Of a DNA stretch of 64,000 nucleotides, positions 54,106-62,678 are shown piece by piece. The notes beneath the pieces are model-generated. The model was given only the letters and a program-made list of their open reading frames with translations. It did not search any database and was not told where the DNA came from. The DNA is taken from contig NZ_JBHVOS010000001.1 in NCBI RefSeq assembly GCF_042887685.1, forward strand, positions 1-64,000, read 5' to 3'. A program made the position numbers and the translations under genes. The stretch is from Oerskovia sp042887685. Lineage in GTDB: Bacteria; Actinomycetota; Actinomycetes; Actinomycetales; Cellulomonadaceae. Numbering within the stretch: position 1 is the stretch's first letter; each line of letters begins with the position of its first letter.

Positions 54106-54656
54106 TGAACCTCCCGGAGCGGGGTCCGCACCAGGTGCGGATCGGTATCGCGATCGAGATCCCCGAGCCCTACGGCACCGCGCTCCAGGAGGCGCGGGCT
54201 GCGTTCGGCGACCCGTTCGCGGGAGACATCCCTCCCCACATCACCCTCCTGGGGCCCACCGTCGTGGACGAGTCCGACCTCGACGAGGTGTACGCGCACC
54301 TGGAGGACGTCGCGGCGCACGCGGCGCCGTTCCGTGCCATCCTGCGCGGTTCGGGGACGTTCCGGCCCGTCTCGCCCGTGGTCTTCGTGATCGTCGCCCA
54401 GGGGATCGCGGAGTGCGAGGGGCTCGAGGGAGCGGTGCGGTCGGGGATCCTGGACCAGGAGCTGCGCTTCAACTACCACCCGCACGTCACGGTCGCGCAC
54501 GAGGTCGACGACGAGGCTCTCGACCTCGCGTTCGACGAGATGGCCGGGTTCGAGGCGGCGTTCGACGTCACGGGCATCCACCTGTACGAGCACGGCGACG
54601 ACGGCGTGTGGCGTCCGGCTCGTCGGTTCGAGCTCACCGGCCCGTCGGACGGGTGA
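54105..54656 (+). CDS. 2'-5' RNA ligase family (2H phosphoesterase) protein
   Basis: 183-residue protein with the two HxT/S motifs that define 2H phosphoesterases: PHITLLGP near residue 44 and PHVTVAH near residue 126. Coupled to trpS by a TGATG junction. Possible RNA-repair or cyclic-phosphate substrate; not deducible from sequence. Confidence 0.83.
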   Translation: MNLPERGPHQVRIGIAIEIPEPYGTALQEARAAFGDPFAGDIPPHITLLGPTVVDESDLDEVYAHLEDVAAHAAPFRAILRGSGTFRPVSPVVFVIVAQGIAECEGLEGAVRSGILDQELRFNYHPHVTVAHEVDDEALDLAFDEMAGFEAAFDVTGIHLYEHGDDGVWRPARRFELTGPSDG

Positions 54657-54673
54657 GTCGCGCCGTCCTCTTC

Positions 54674-54679
54674 TAGGCT
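54674..54679 (+). promoter_or_regulatory. -10 hexamer TAGGCT, leaderless yihY promoter
   Basis: Ends six bases before ATG 54686. Confidence 0.5.
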
Positions 54680-54685
54680 CGGGCG

Positions 54686-55867
54686 ATGAGCCAGGCAACC
54701 ACCCCAGGACGTGCACGAGGATCGAGGGGGTCAGGTCCGGGCCACGAGGACTCCGGTGACCCGCGGACGACGGTCGCGTCACGCGGGACGCCGCGCTCCG
54801 GACCGGAGCAGGCCACGCCGCCCGCCGAGGGCACCCACGAACGTCCCGGGACCGTCTCCCGTCTCGTCACTCGTGCCAAGGCCGTGCAGGCCTGGTGGAA
54901 CACGACCCGCCCGGCCCGCGCGCTCGCCCAGTACGGGGTGCAGCGCGGGGCGCTCCTGTGCGGCGGCATGGCCTACTCGGCGCTGTTCTCCCTGTTCGCC
55001 GGGCTGACGATCTTCTACACCGCCTTCATGGCCTTCCTGGGCAACAGGGAGGAGCTGCGCGACGAGATCTTCGCGCAGATCGACAAGGCGATCCCGGGAC
55101 TCATCGACACGGGGGACGGCGGGATCGTCAAGCCCGACGACCTGATCCTGGACCGCGGCTTCGACCTGTCGAGCATCATCGCGGTCTTCGTGCTGCTCTT
55201 CAGCGCGATCTCGTTCATGGCGGCGCTGCGCACCTCGACCCGGGCGATGTTCTCGCTGACGGACGTCGGCCAGAACCCGGTGCTGTCCAAGCTGCGAGAG
55301 CTGGGTGGGTTCGCCGTGCTGGGGATCAGCGTGGTGATCTCGGCGGCCGCGACGGTCGTGGTCCAGACCCTCGGTGCGACGATCTTCGGGGACGGCGTCC
55401 TGGCGGCCGTCCTGGTGCCCGTGGCCGGCATCTTCGTCGGGCTCGTCTTCGACGCGATCGTGGTGCTGCTCATCATCCGCTTCGTCGCCGGCGTACAGCC
55501 ACCACGCAAGGACCTGTACATCGGCGCCATGACGGCGGCCGCGGCCTTCGGCGTGCTGCGCTACCTCGGGACGAGCATCATCGTCGGCAGCTCGTCGCGC
55601 AACGCGTTGCTGGGCTCGTTCGCCACGTTCGTGACGATCCTGCTGCTCGCGAACTTCGTCACGCGGATCCTGCTCATGGTCGCGGCGTGGATCGCGGACC
55701 CGCCCGCCCAGCCGACCGCGGACGAGCTGCGCGAGCGGGCCGAGGCGGAGCAGGACGAGCGGCTCGAGGACCGCGTCCGCCGAGGCGCGGGGTACGGCTA
55801 CCCGTGGAGCCCCGTGGTCCGCGGGGTGCGCCGGGGGCGCGAGCCCAGGGTGTCCGTCAGGCTCTGA
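54686..55867 (+). CDS. YihY/BrkB-family membrane protein
   Basis: 393-residue protein with a disordered Arg/Gly/Thr-rich N-terminus of about 70 residues and six predicted helices. GGMAYSALFSLFAGLTIFYT matches the conserved first-helix region of the family, and the C-terminal part has SFATFVTILLLANFVTRILL. Formerly annotated as ribonuclease BN, an assignment not supported for this family. Function unknown. Confidence 0.87.
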   Translation: MSQATTPGRARGSRGSGPGHEDSGDPRTTVASRGTPRSGPEQATPPAEGTHERPGTVSRLVTRAKAVQAWWNTTRPARALAQYGVQRGALLCGGMAYSALFSLFAGLTIFYTAFMAFLGNREELRDEIFAQIDKAIPGLIDTGDGGIVKPDDLILDRGFDLSSIIAVFVLLFSAISFMAALRTSTRAMFSLTDVGQNPVLSKLRELGGFAVLGISVVISAAATVVVQTLGATIFGDGVLAAVLVPVAGIFVGLVFDAIVVLLIIRFVAGVQPPRKDLYIGAMTAAAAFGVLRYLGTSIIVGSSSRNALLGSFATFVTILLLANFVTRILLMVAAWIADPPAQPTADELRERAEAEQDERLEDRVRRGAGYGYPWSPVVRGVRRGREPRVSVRL

Positions 55868-55878
55868 GCCGCGAGACG

Positions 55879-55919
55879 CCGACGGCGGCCCACCGGCGAG
55901 AGCCGGGGACCGCCGTCGG
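55879..55919. terminator. terminator between yihY and sdhB
   Basis: Imperfect long hairpin (55879-55896 with 55903-55919) between convergent genes. Confidence 0.72.
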
Positions 55920-55937
55920 GCAGTGCGGGAAGGCGTG

Positions 55938-56711
55938 TCAGAACGCGCGGGTGATCATCGCGCGCTTGACCTCCTGGATCGCCTTGGTGACCTCGATGCC
56001 ACGAGGGCACGCCTCGGTGCAGTTGAAGGTCGTGCGGCAGCGCCACACGCCCTCCTTGTCGTTGAGGATCTCCAGGCGCTGGGCCGCTCCCTCGTCGCGC
56101 GAGTCGAAGATGAAGCGGTGGGCGTTGACGATCGCCGCGGGGCCGAAGTACTGCCCGTCGGTCCAGAACACGGGGCAGGACGACGTGCACGCGGCGCACA
56201 GGATGCACTTGGTCGTGTCGTCGAACCGCTCGCGCTGCTCGGCGGACTGCAGGCGCTCCTTGCTGGGCTCGTTCCCCGAGGTGATGAGGAACGGCATGAT
56301 CTCGCGGTAGGAGGCGAAGAACGGCTCCATGTCGACGACCAGGTCCTTGATGACCGGCAGGCCCTTGATGGGCTCGACGGTGATCGGCTTGTCCGGGTTG
56401 ACGTCCTTGAGCAGCGTCTTGCAGGCCAGGCGGTTGCGGCCGTTGATCCGCATCGCGTCCGAGCCGCAGATCCCGTGCGCGCACGAACGGCGGAACGTCA
56501 GCGAGCCGTCGTGCTCCCACTTGATCTTGTGCAGGGCGTCGAGCACGCGGTCCGTGCCGTGGGCCAGGACCGTGTACTCCTCCCAGTACGCGTCGTCCCC
56601 GTGCTCGGACTCGGGGTTGTAGCGGCGGAGCTTGATCGTGACCTCGAACGAGGGCACGGCGCCGACCTCGGTCTTCTCAGAACCGGCAGGGGCTTCGAGT
56701 GTGGCAGTCAT
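55938..56711 (-). CDS. sdhB: succinate dehydrogenase iron-sulfur subunit
   Basis: 257-residue electron-transfer subunit of complex II. [2Fe-2S] ligands lie in RRSCAHGICGSDAMRINGRN and the following Cys; the other clusters use CILCAACTSSCP and CTEACPRGI. Its start overlaps the last base of sdhA. Last gene of sdhCDAB. Confidence 0.96.
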   Translation of the reverse strand: MTATLEAPAGSEKTEVGAVPSFEVTIKLRRYNPESEHGDDAYWEEYTVLAHGTDRVLDALHKIKWEHDGSLTFRRSCAHGICGSDAMRINGRNRLACKTLLKDVNPDKPITVEPIKGLPVIKDLVVDMEPFFASYREIMPFLITSGNEPSKERLQSAEQRERFDDTTKCILCAACTSSCPVFWTDGQYFGPAAIVNAHRFIFDSRDEGAAQRLEILNDKEGVWRCRTTFNCTEACPRGIEVTKAIQEVKRAMITRAF

Positions 56712-58543
56712 CAGTACTTACGCTCCATGGGCTCGTACCGGGTCTGGGTGACGGGCTTGGAACCCAGCACGATCTTGTAGGAATCGAACTCCTCGACGTG
56801 GTCGAAGTAGCCGTCGACGTGACCGTCGGCGGTGTCGCCGGCGGAGGTGGGGCGACGGTAGGCCATCGTGTGGAGCATGTAGTTGGCGTCGTCGCGGTTC
56901 GGGAAGTCCTCGCGGTAGTGACCGCCGCGCGACTCCTTGCGGTTGATCGCGGCGATGACCGTGACCTCGGCGATGTCGAGCAGGAAGCCCAGCTCGATGG
57001 CCTCGAGGAGGTCCGTGTTGAACAGGCGTCCCTTGTCCTGGACCGAGACGTTGCGGTAGCGGTCCTGGAGGGTGCGGATGTCCGAGAGCGCCTGGTCGAG
57101 CGACTCGCCCGTGCGGAACACCTGGGCGTTGGCGTCCATGGTCTCCTGCAGCGCCTTGCGCACGTCGGCCACGCGCTCGCCGTCGGGGCGGTTGCGCATC
57201 TCGTCGAGCTGCGCGACCACGGCGGCCGCGGGGTTCTCGGGGAGCTCGCCGTACTCGGCGGTCGCAGCGTACTTCGCGGCCTCGCGCCCGGCGCGCTTGC
57301 CGAACACGTTGATGTCGAGGAGCGAGTTGGTACCCAGGCGGTTGGACCCGTGGACCGAGACGCACGCGACCTCGCCGGCCGCGTACAGGCCGCGCACGAC
57401 GTTGTGACCGTCGCGCAGCACCTCGCCGCCGACGTTGGTCGGGATGCCACCCATGGCGTAGTGCGCCGTGGGGTACACGGGGACCGGCTCGGTGTAGGGC
57501 TCGATGCCGAGGTAGGTGCGCGCGAACTCCGTGATGTCCGGGAGCTTGGCGTCGATGTGCGCGGGCTCGAGGTGCGTGAGGTCGAGCAGGACGTAGTCCT
57601 TGTTCGGCCCGGCGCCGCGGCCCTCGCGGACCTCGTTCGCCATCGAGCGGGCGACGATGTCGCGCGGGGCGAGGTCCTTGATGGTCGGGGCGTAGCGCTC
57701 CATGAAGCGCTCGCCCTCCCCGTTGCGCAGGATGCCGCCCTCACCACGGGCAGCCTCCGACAGGAGGATGCCCAGGCCCGCGAGGCCCGTCGGGTGGAAC
57801 TGGAAGAACTCCATGTCCTCGAGCGGGAGACCGCGGCGGTAGGCGAGCGCCATGCCGTCACCGGTGAGGGTGTGCGCGTTCGACGTCGTCTTGAAGATCT
57901 TGCCCGCGCCGCCCGTGGCGAAGATGATCGCCTTCGCCTGGAAGACGTGGATCTCGCCCGTCGCGAGGTCGTACGCGACGACGCCGGTCGCGTTGACCTG
58001 CTCGCCGTCGGGCACGTCCTCGGCGGCGAGGTCGTGGTCCGTGATGAGGTCCAGGACGTAGAACTCGTTGAAGAACTCGACGTTCTGCTTGACGCAGTTC
58101 TGGTAGAGCGTCTGGAGGATCATGTGACCCGTGCGGTCCGCGGCGTAGCACGAGCGGCGGACCGCGGCCTCACCGTGGTTGCGCGTGTGCCCGCCGAAGC
58201 GGCGCTGGTCGATCTTGCCCTCGGGGGTGCGGTTGAACGGCAGGCCCATGCGCTCGAGGTCGAGCACCGCGTCGATGGCCTCCTTGGCCATGATCTCCGC
58301 GGCGTCCTGGTCGACGAGGTAGTCGCCGCCCTTGACCGTGTCGAACGTGTGCCACTCCCAGTTGTCCTCCTCGACGTTCGCGAGGGCGGCGCACATGCCG
58401 CCCTGCGCCGCGCCGGTGTGGGACCGGGTGGGGTAGAGCTTCGAGATGACCGCCGTGCGGACCTTGCCGGACGACTCCAGTGCCGCGCGCATGCCGGCGC
58501 CGCCTGCTCCGACGATGACGACGTCGTACTGATGGGTTTGCAT
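56711..58543 (-). CDS. sdhA: succinate dehydrogenase flavoprotein subunit
   Basis: 610-residue FAD subunit. Dinucleotide motif VVIVGAGGAGMRAALE at the N-terminus; covalent-FAD His in RSHTGAAQGG; active-site stretch FGGHTRNHGEAAVRR; HGSNRLGTNSLLD near the middle. Oxidises succinate to fumarate at the membrane. Lies 83 bases after sdhD. Confidence 0.97.
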   Translation of the reverse strand: MQTHQYDVVIVGAGGAGMRAALESSGKVRTAVISKLYPTRSHTGAAQGGMCAALANVEEDNWEWHTFDTVKGGDYLVDQDAAEIMAKEAIDAVLDLERMGLPFNRTPEGKIDQRRFGGHTRNHGEAAVRRSCYAADRTGHMILQTLYQNCVKQNVEFFNEFYVLDLITDHDLAAEDVPDGEQVNATGVVAYDLATGEIHVFQAKAIIFATGGAGKIFKTTSNAHTLTGDGMALAYRRGLPLEDMEFFQFHPTGLAGLGILLSEAARGEGGILRNGEGERFMERYAPTIKDLAPRDIVARSMANEVREGRGAGPNKDYVLLDLTHLEPAHIDAKLPDITEFARTYLGIEPYTEPVPVYPTAHYAMGGIPTNVGGEVLRDGHNVVRGLYAAGEVACVSVHGSNRLGTNSLLDINVFGKRAGREAAKYAATAEYGELPENPAAAVVAQLDEMRNRPDGERVADVRKALQETMDANAQVFRTGESLDQALSDIRTLQDRYRNVSVQDKGRLFNTDLLEAIELGFLLDIAEVTVIAAINRKESRGGHYREDFPNRDDANYMLHTMAYRRPTSAGDTADGHVDGYFDHVEEFDSYKIVLGSKPVTQTRYEPMERKY

Positions 58544-58626
58544 CGGTGTCGATGCCTCCTGTGACGAGTGGGAAAGGGGACGGGGCTACCGGTCGACGGC
58601 TGGGGGACCGTCGGCAGGCAGGGCCG

Positions 58627-59088
58627 TCAGGCGGGGCAGAACGACGGGAGCTGGTAGTCCAGGGCGTTCGGGGGGCACGGGTCGAACGTGAAGACCACGA
58701 GGGTGCCGAGCACGGTGACGATCACGAACGCCAGGTACAGCGCGAGCTTGAGCACGAGGCGCGTGCCGTCACGCTGCGCGTAGTCGTTGATGATCGTGCG
58801 CACGCCGTTGGTGCCGTGGATCATCGCGAGCCACAGCATGAGCAGGTCCCAGACCTGCCAGAACGGTGACGCCCACTTGCCGGCGACGAAGCCGAAGTCG
58901 ATCGCGTGGACGCCCTCGCCGACCATGAGGTTGACGAAGAGGTGCCCGAAGATCAGGACGATCAGCACGACGCCCGAGGCGCGCATGAAGACCCAGCTGT
59001 ACAGCTCGTAGTTCGAGCGCGTGGACTTCTGGCGCTTGTACGGGTCGCGGGGGGCCGCGAGGGGAGAGCTGGTGCTCGTGGTGCTCAT
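58627..59088 (-). CDS. sdhD: succinate dehydrogenase membrane anchor SdhD
   Basis: 153-residue membrane anchor with three helices. The first begins YELYSWVFMRASGVVLIVLI and contains the conserved haem-region His (FGHLFVNL); a second His is in MIHGTNGVR. ATG 59088 overlaps the sdhC stop (ATGA). The C-terminal Cys/Pro-rich tail is longer than average. Confidence 0.9.
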   Translation of the reverse strand: MSTTSTSSPLAAPRDPYKRQKSTRSNYELYSWVFMRASGVVLIVLIFGHLFVNLMVGEGVHAIDFGFVAGKWASPFWQVWDLLMLWLAMIHGTNGVRTIINDYAQRDGTRLVLKLALYLAFVIVTVLGTLVVFTFDPCPPNALDYQLPSFCPA

Positions 59089-59471
59089 CAGTGCCCACCT
59101 CCGAAGACGTTCATGAGGTGGCGAGGCAGGAAGCCCGCCATCGTCACCGCGAACAGGCCGACGACGACCCAGAGCATGGTGCGCTGGTACTTGGGCCCCT
59201 TGGCCCAGAAGTCGACGAGGATGATCCGGACACCGTTGAACGCGTGGAACACGATGGCGGCCACGAGGCCGGCCTCTCCGAGTCCCATGATCACGGTCTT
59301 GTAGGTGCCGATCACGGCGTCGTACGCCTCGGGCGAGACTCGTACAAGCGCTGTGTCCAGCACGTGCACGAGGAGGAAGAAGAAGATGAGCACGCCGGTC
59401 ACGCGATGCGCGACCCACGACCACATGCCTTCACGGCCGCGGTACAGCGTGCCAGCAGGTGCACTGGGCAC
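59088..59471 (-). CDS. sdhC: succinate dehydrogenase cytochrome b subunit SdhC
   Basis: 127-residue anchor with three helices; motifs WSWVAHRVTGVLIFFFLLVH and VFHAFNGVRIIL carry the haem/quinone-site histidines. GTG 59471 is set by AGGAGG at 59479-59484, seven bases away. First gene of the sdh operon; the 335-base region upstream is shared with manC. Confidence 0.92.
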   Translation of the reverse strand: MPSAPAGTLYRGREGMWSWVAHRVTGVLIFFFLLVHVLDTALVRVSPEAYDAVIGTYKTVIMGLGEAGLVAAIVFHAFNGVRIILVDFWAKGPKYQRTMLWVVVGLFAVTMAGFLPRHLMNVFGGGH

Positions 59472-59699
59472 TTAGGGGCCTCCTGTGGCGAGTTCAGGGG
59501 TGAGATATCGAGCTGGACGACGTCGTCCGCCGGTGGCCGTTCACGACCGCTCCGCGCCGAGGCTCTGGCGAGCTGGTGGGAGCGGCAGATCCACGGCTCG
59601 CCGGAGTCCGCCGATATCCGTCTCTGGGGTTCCACCATAGTGATACCGGCATCGTGGTGCGGACCGTGGTGCGTTCCCAGCGCCCAGGTCACCCCTGTT

Positions 59700-59715
59700 T
59701 GTGACCCATTCCACA
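59700..59715. promoter_or_regulatory. CRP/GlxR-like site in the sdh-manC intergenic region
   Basis: TGTGACCCATTCCACA matches TGTGA-N6-TCACA at nine of ten positions. It overlaps another inverted repeat, GGTCAC-N8-GTGACC (59687-59706). The rest of 59472-59806 holds no gene that I can see. Confidence 0.55.
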
Positions 59716-59794
59716 CGGCTCCCGATGACCCGCGGGCGCCCGTCCGCGGGTGGTCCTCGGGTGCCCGGTCACGCGTCGGTCACGCGTCGGTCAC

Positions 59795-59800
59795 TATGCT
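59795..59800 (+). promoter_or_regulatory. -10 hexamer TATGCT, leaderless manC promoter
   Basis: Ends six bases before ATG 59807; preceded by a CACGCGTCGGT direct repeat at 59770-59791. Confidence 0.5.
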
Positions 59801-59806
59801 TCGAGG

Positions 59807-60970
59807 ATGTCGACGATCCCCGTTCCCACACCCGCCCCTGGCGTGCCCACCTCGGGGGTCCCGGCGATCCCCGGTTTCTACGCCGTGATCCCCGCAGGAG
59901 GAGCGGGGACCCGGCTGTGGCCGCTCTCGCGGCGCGGCAACCCGAAGTTCCTGCTCGACCTGACGGGGGCCGGGCGGTCGCTGCTCCAGGCCACGGTCGA
60001 CCGCCTCGTGCCTCTCGCCGGCCAGGACGGCATCGTCCTGGTGACCGGACGCCAGCACGTGGCCTCCGCCCGCACCCAGCTGCCGGGACTGCGCGACGAC
60101 GCCGTGCTCGCCGAGCCCTCGCCGCGCGACTCGATGGCGGCGATCGGGCTGGCCGCCGCGGTGCTCGAGCACCGCCACGGCGACGTCGTGATCGGCTCGT
60201 TCGCGGCGGACCAGGTCATCACGGGGCAGGCGGCTTTCGAGCAGGCGGTGCGCGAGGGGGTCGAGGCGGCCCGGGCGGGTTACGTCGTCACGGTCGGGAT
60301 CGCGGCGTCGCGGCCGTCCACGGCCTTCGGCTACGTCAGGAGCGGTACCTCGCTGGACCTGGCGGGGGCTCCGACGGCGCTGCACGCGCAGGGGTTCACG
60401 GAGAAGCCGGACGCGGTGACGGCCCAGCGCTACGTCCGGTCGGGGGAGTACCGCTGGAACGCGGGCATGTTCATCTCGCGCACGTCGGTGCTGCTCGGGC
60501 ACCTCGCGGACCAGCGTCCCGAGCTGCACGACGGTCTGCGCACCGTGGCGGCAGCCTGGGACACGCCGGACCGTGACCGGGTCCTGGCGGAGGTGTGGCC
60601 CAGCATGGAGAAGATCGCGATCGACCACGCGGTCGCCGAGCCCGTGGCGGCCGTCGGCGGCGTGGCCGTCGTGCCGGGCAACTTCGGGTGGGACGACATC
60701 GGCGACTTCAACTCCCTGGCCGCGCTGCTGGCCTCGGCGGACGAGTCGGGCTCCAAGGTGCTCGGCGACGTGGACCGGGTCGTGCGCCTCGAGAGCGCGG
60801 GCTCGGTCGTCGTCCCGGCGAGCGAACGGGTCGTGACGATCCTCGGGCTCGACGACGTCGTGGTCGTGGACACCCCCGATGCGCTCCTGGTCACCACACG
60901 TGCTCGCGCGCAGCAGGTCAAGGCCATGGTCGACCTCGTGCGCGAGCGGGGCCTGGGCGAGCTCCTCTAG
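59807..60970 (+). CDS. manC: mannose-1-phosphate guanylyltransferase
   Basis: 387-residue nucleotidyltransferase making GDP-mannose. It has the signature IPAGGAGTRLWPLSRRGNPK near residue 32, FTEKPDA, WNAGMF and FGWDDIGDF. No isomerase domain, so it is the short monofunctional form. Supplies GDP-mannose for glycolipids and glycoproteins, a plausible donor source for the GT-C enzyme at 44.9 kb. ATG 59807 is set by the leaderless promoter. Confidence 0.93.
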   Translation: MSTIPVPTPAPGVPTSGVPAIPGFYAVIPAGGAGTRLWPLSRRGNPKFLLDLTGAGRSLLQATVDRLVPLAGQDGIVLVTGRQHVASARTQLPGLRDDAVLAEPSPRDSMAAIGLAAAVLEHRHGDVVIGSFAADQVITGQAAFEQAVREGVEAARAGYVVTVGIAASRPSTAFGYVRSGTSLDLAGAPTALHAQGFTEKPDAVTAQRYVRSGEYRWNAGMFISRTSVLLGHLADQRPELHDGLRTVAAAWDTPDRDRVLAEVWPSMEKIAIDHAVAEPVAAVGGVAVVPGNFGWDDIGDFNSLAALLASADESGSKVLGDVDRVVRLESAGSVVVPASERVVTILGLDDVVVVDTPDALLVTTRARAQQVKAMVDLVRERGLGELL

Positions 60971-61007
60971 CGGCGCTGCGGGGGCCGTGGTCGCCCGGGA
61001 CGCGCGA

Positions 61008-61051
61008 CGCCGTCGGGCGGGGGAGTCCGTGCCCGACGGCGCCGCCCGCCC
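61008..61051. repeat. palindromic repeat with GCCCGACGGCGCC core, copy 3
   Basis: CGCCGTCGGGC (61008-61018) pairs with GCCCGACGGCG (61031-61041). The right side reproduces the full 21-base copy found at 5629 and 17093. It follows manC and may terminate it. Confidence 0.8.
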
Positions 61052-61110
61052 TCGCCGGGCACGTGCCGTCCGGTGCGTGGCACGAGAGCCCGCCCCGGGG
61101 CGGCCGGGGA

Positions 61111-61116
61111 TAGTCT
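61111..61116 (+). promoter_or_regulatory. -10 hexamer TAGTCT, leaderless amidohydrolase promoter
   Basis: Ends six bases before GTG 61123. Confidence 0.5.
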
Positions 61117-61122
61117 CGGCTG

Positions 61123-62400
61123 GTGAGCAGCCCTGAGGAGAGCACCGAGAGCACGACCCCGTCGGACCGCGCCCGGACGGGGGCCCGGCCCGCGTCGGGG
61201 CCTCTCCTCGCGCGCACGGCGACCGGGGACGCGGTGGTCGACCTGGCCTCGACCTTCGAGGACGAGCTCGTCGCGATCCGGCGAGACATCCACGCGCACC
61301 CCGAGGTCTCGCGCACCGAGACCCGCACCACGGCCCTGATCGCAGATCGCCTGCGCGCGGCGGGGCTCGACCCCCGGCTCCTGCCGGGCACCGGCCTCGT
61401 GTGCGACATCGGCGGTTCCGAGGGACCGGACGGTGCCGTGCTCGGGCGGGTCGCCCTGCGCGCCGACATCGACGCGCTCCCGGTCCAGGACCGGTGCGAG
61501 CTCCCGTGGGCCTCGACCACGCCGGGCGTCGCGCACGCGTGCGGGCACGACGTGCACGCGACGGTCGTGCTGGGGGCCGGCCTGGTCCTCGCCGCGCTCG
61601 CCGAGCGAGGCGAGCTCTCCCGCCCGGTCCGGCTGGTCTTCCAGCCCGCGGAGGAGGTCCAGCCCGGCGGGTCGCTCGACGTGATCGCCGCCGGCGGCCT
61701 CGACGGGGTCGAGGAGATCTACGCGGTCCACTGCGACCCCAAGGTCGACGCCGGGCAGATCGGCACACGCATCGGTCCCATCACCTCGGCGTCCGACGAG
61801 GTCTCGGTGACCATCACGTCTCCCGGCGGGCACACGTCCCGCCCGCACCTGACCGGTGACGTCGTCTACGCGCTCGGCCAGGTCATCACGCAGGTCCCTG
61901 CGGTGCTCGGTCGCCGTCTCGACCCGCGTTCGGGCGTCAACCTCACGTGGGGCGCCGTGCACGCAGGGTCGGCGCACAACGCCATCCCCAGCACGGGGAC
62001 CGTGCGCGGGACGCTGCGCTGCCTCGACGTGCGGGCCTGGGAGTTCGCGGGGCAGGTCCTGCACGACGCGGTCGAGCAGGTCGTGGCCCCCTACGAGGTC
62101 GAGGTGACGGTCAACCACACCCGTGGGGTCCCGCCGGTCGAGAACGCGGAGGACTGCACGGCCTCGCTCGAGGCCGCGGCACGCGACGTGCTGGGGCCCG
62201 GGTCGGTGCTCCTGACGGAGCAGTCGCTCGGCGGCGAGGACTTCGCCTGGTACCTGACCAAGGTGCCCGGCGCGATGGCCCGGCTGGGCACCCGGACCCC
62301 GGGCGGGCGGTCGTACGACATCCACCAGGGGGACCTGCGGGTCGACGAGGGCGCGATCGGTGCGGGGGTCCGTCTGCTCGCGCGCGTCGCGCTGGGCTGA
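61123..62400 (+). CDS. M20D-family amidohydrolase (aminoacylase/N-acyl hydrolase)
   Basis: 425-residue metal-dependent amidohydrolase. The N-terminal helix (LVAIRRDIHAHPEVSRTE), ACGHDVHATVVLGA and PAEEVQPGG are the M20D metal-site motifs, with a lid domain in the middle and SLGGEDFAWY near the C-terminus. A Ser/Thr-rich N-terminal 35 residues precede the domain. Likely cleaves N-acyl amino acids; the substrate is not deducible. Confidence 0.88.
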   Translation: MSSPEESTESTTPSDRARTGARPASGPLLARTATGDAVVDLASTFEDELVAIRRDIHAHPEVSRTETRTTALIADRLRAAGLDPRLLPGTGLVCDIGGSEGPDGAVLGRVALRADIDALPVQDRCELPWASTTPGVAHACGHDVHATVVLGAGLVLAALAERGELSRPVRLVFQPAEEVQPGGSLDVIAAGGLDGVEEIYAVHCDPKVDAGQIGTRIGPITSASDEVSVTITSPGGHTSRPHLTGDVVYALGQVITQVPAVLGRRLDPRSGVNLTWGAVHAGSAHNAIPSTGTVRGTLRCLDVRAWEFAGQVLHDAVEQVVAPYEVEVTVNHTRGVPPVENAEDCTASLEAAARDVLGPGSVLLTEQSLGGEDFAWYLTKVPGAMARLGTRTPGGRSYDIHQGDLRVDEGAIGAGVRLLARVALG

Positions 62401-62678
62401 GCGGTCGGGACCTCGGGCCCGCCCGGGAATGCCCGACGAACCGTTGCCCTGTGCAACCAAGTGTCCGACCGCTGGAACGTGAACGGTCACGGCTGAGACG
62501 CAAGATGACGCTTCCATAACGAAGCGTCCGCGTTACCCGCAAGTAACGTCCGACGTCCCCGGACGTGGCTAGTGTTCGATCAATACAGGCCGACGGACCC
62601 CGTGACCTACCCGTGCAACGTCGCGCGGGCAGGTCTCGGTTTTCTCCCGGGGGCCATCGACGAGATCGAACGGAGCTC
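62401..62678 (+). other. promoter/leader region of the BMP lipoprotein gene
   Basis: 278 bases without a gene. It contains GTTAC-N6-GTAAC (about 62532-62547), ACGTCC-CC-GGACGT just after it, and a candidate -10 TAGTGT near 62569, giving a leader of about 100 bases. The GTTAC/GTAAC half sites resemble those in front of dppA. Confidence 0.4.

Noticed and set aside
59687..59706. GGTCAC-N8-GTGACC as the CRP site at sdh
   Set aside because: The half sites face the wrong way for TGTGA-N6-TCACA; the overlapping TGTGACCCATTCCACA fits better, so the palindrome is only noted as a possible separate operator.
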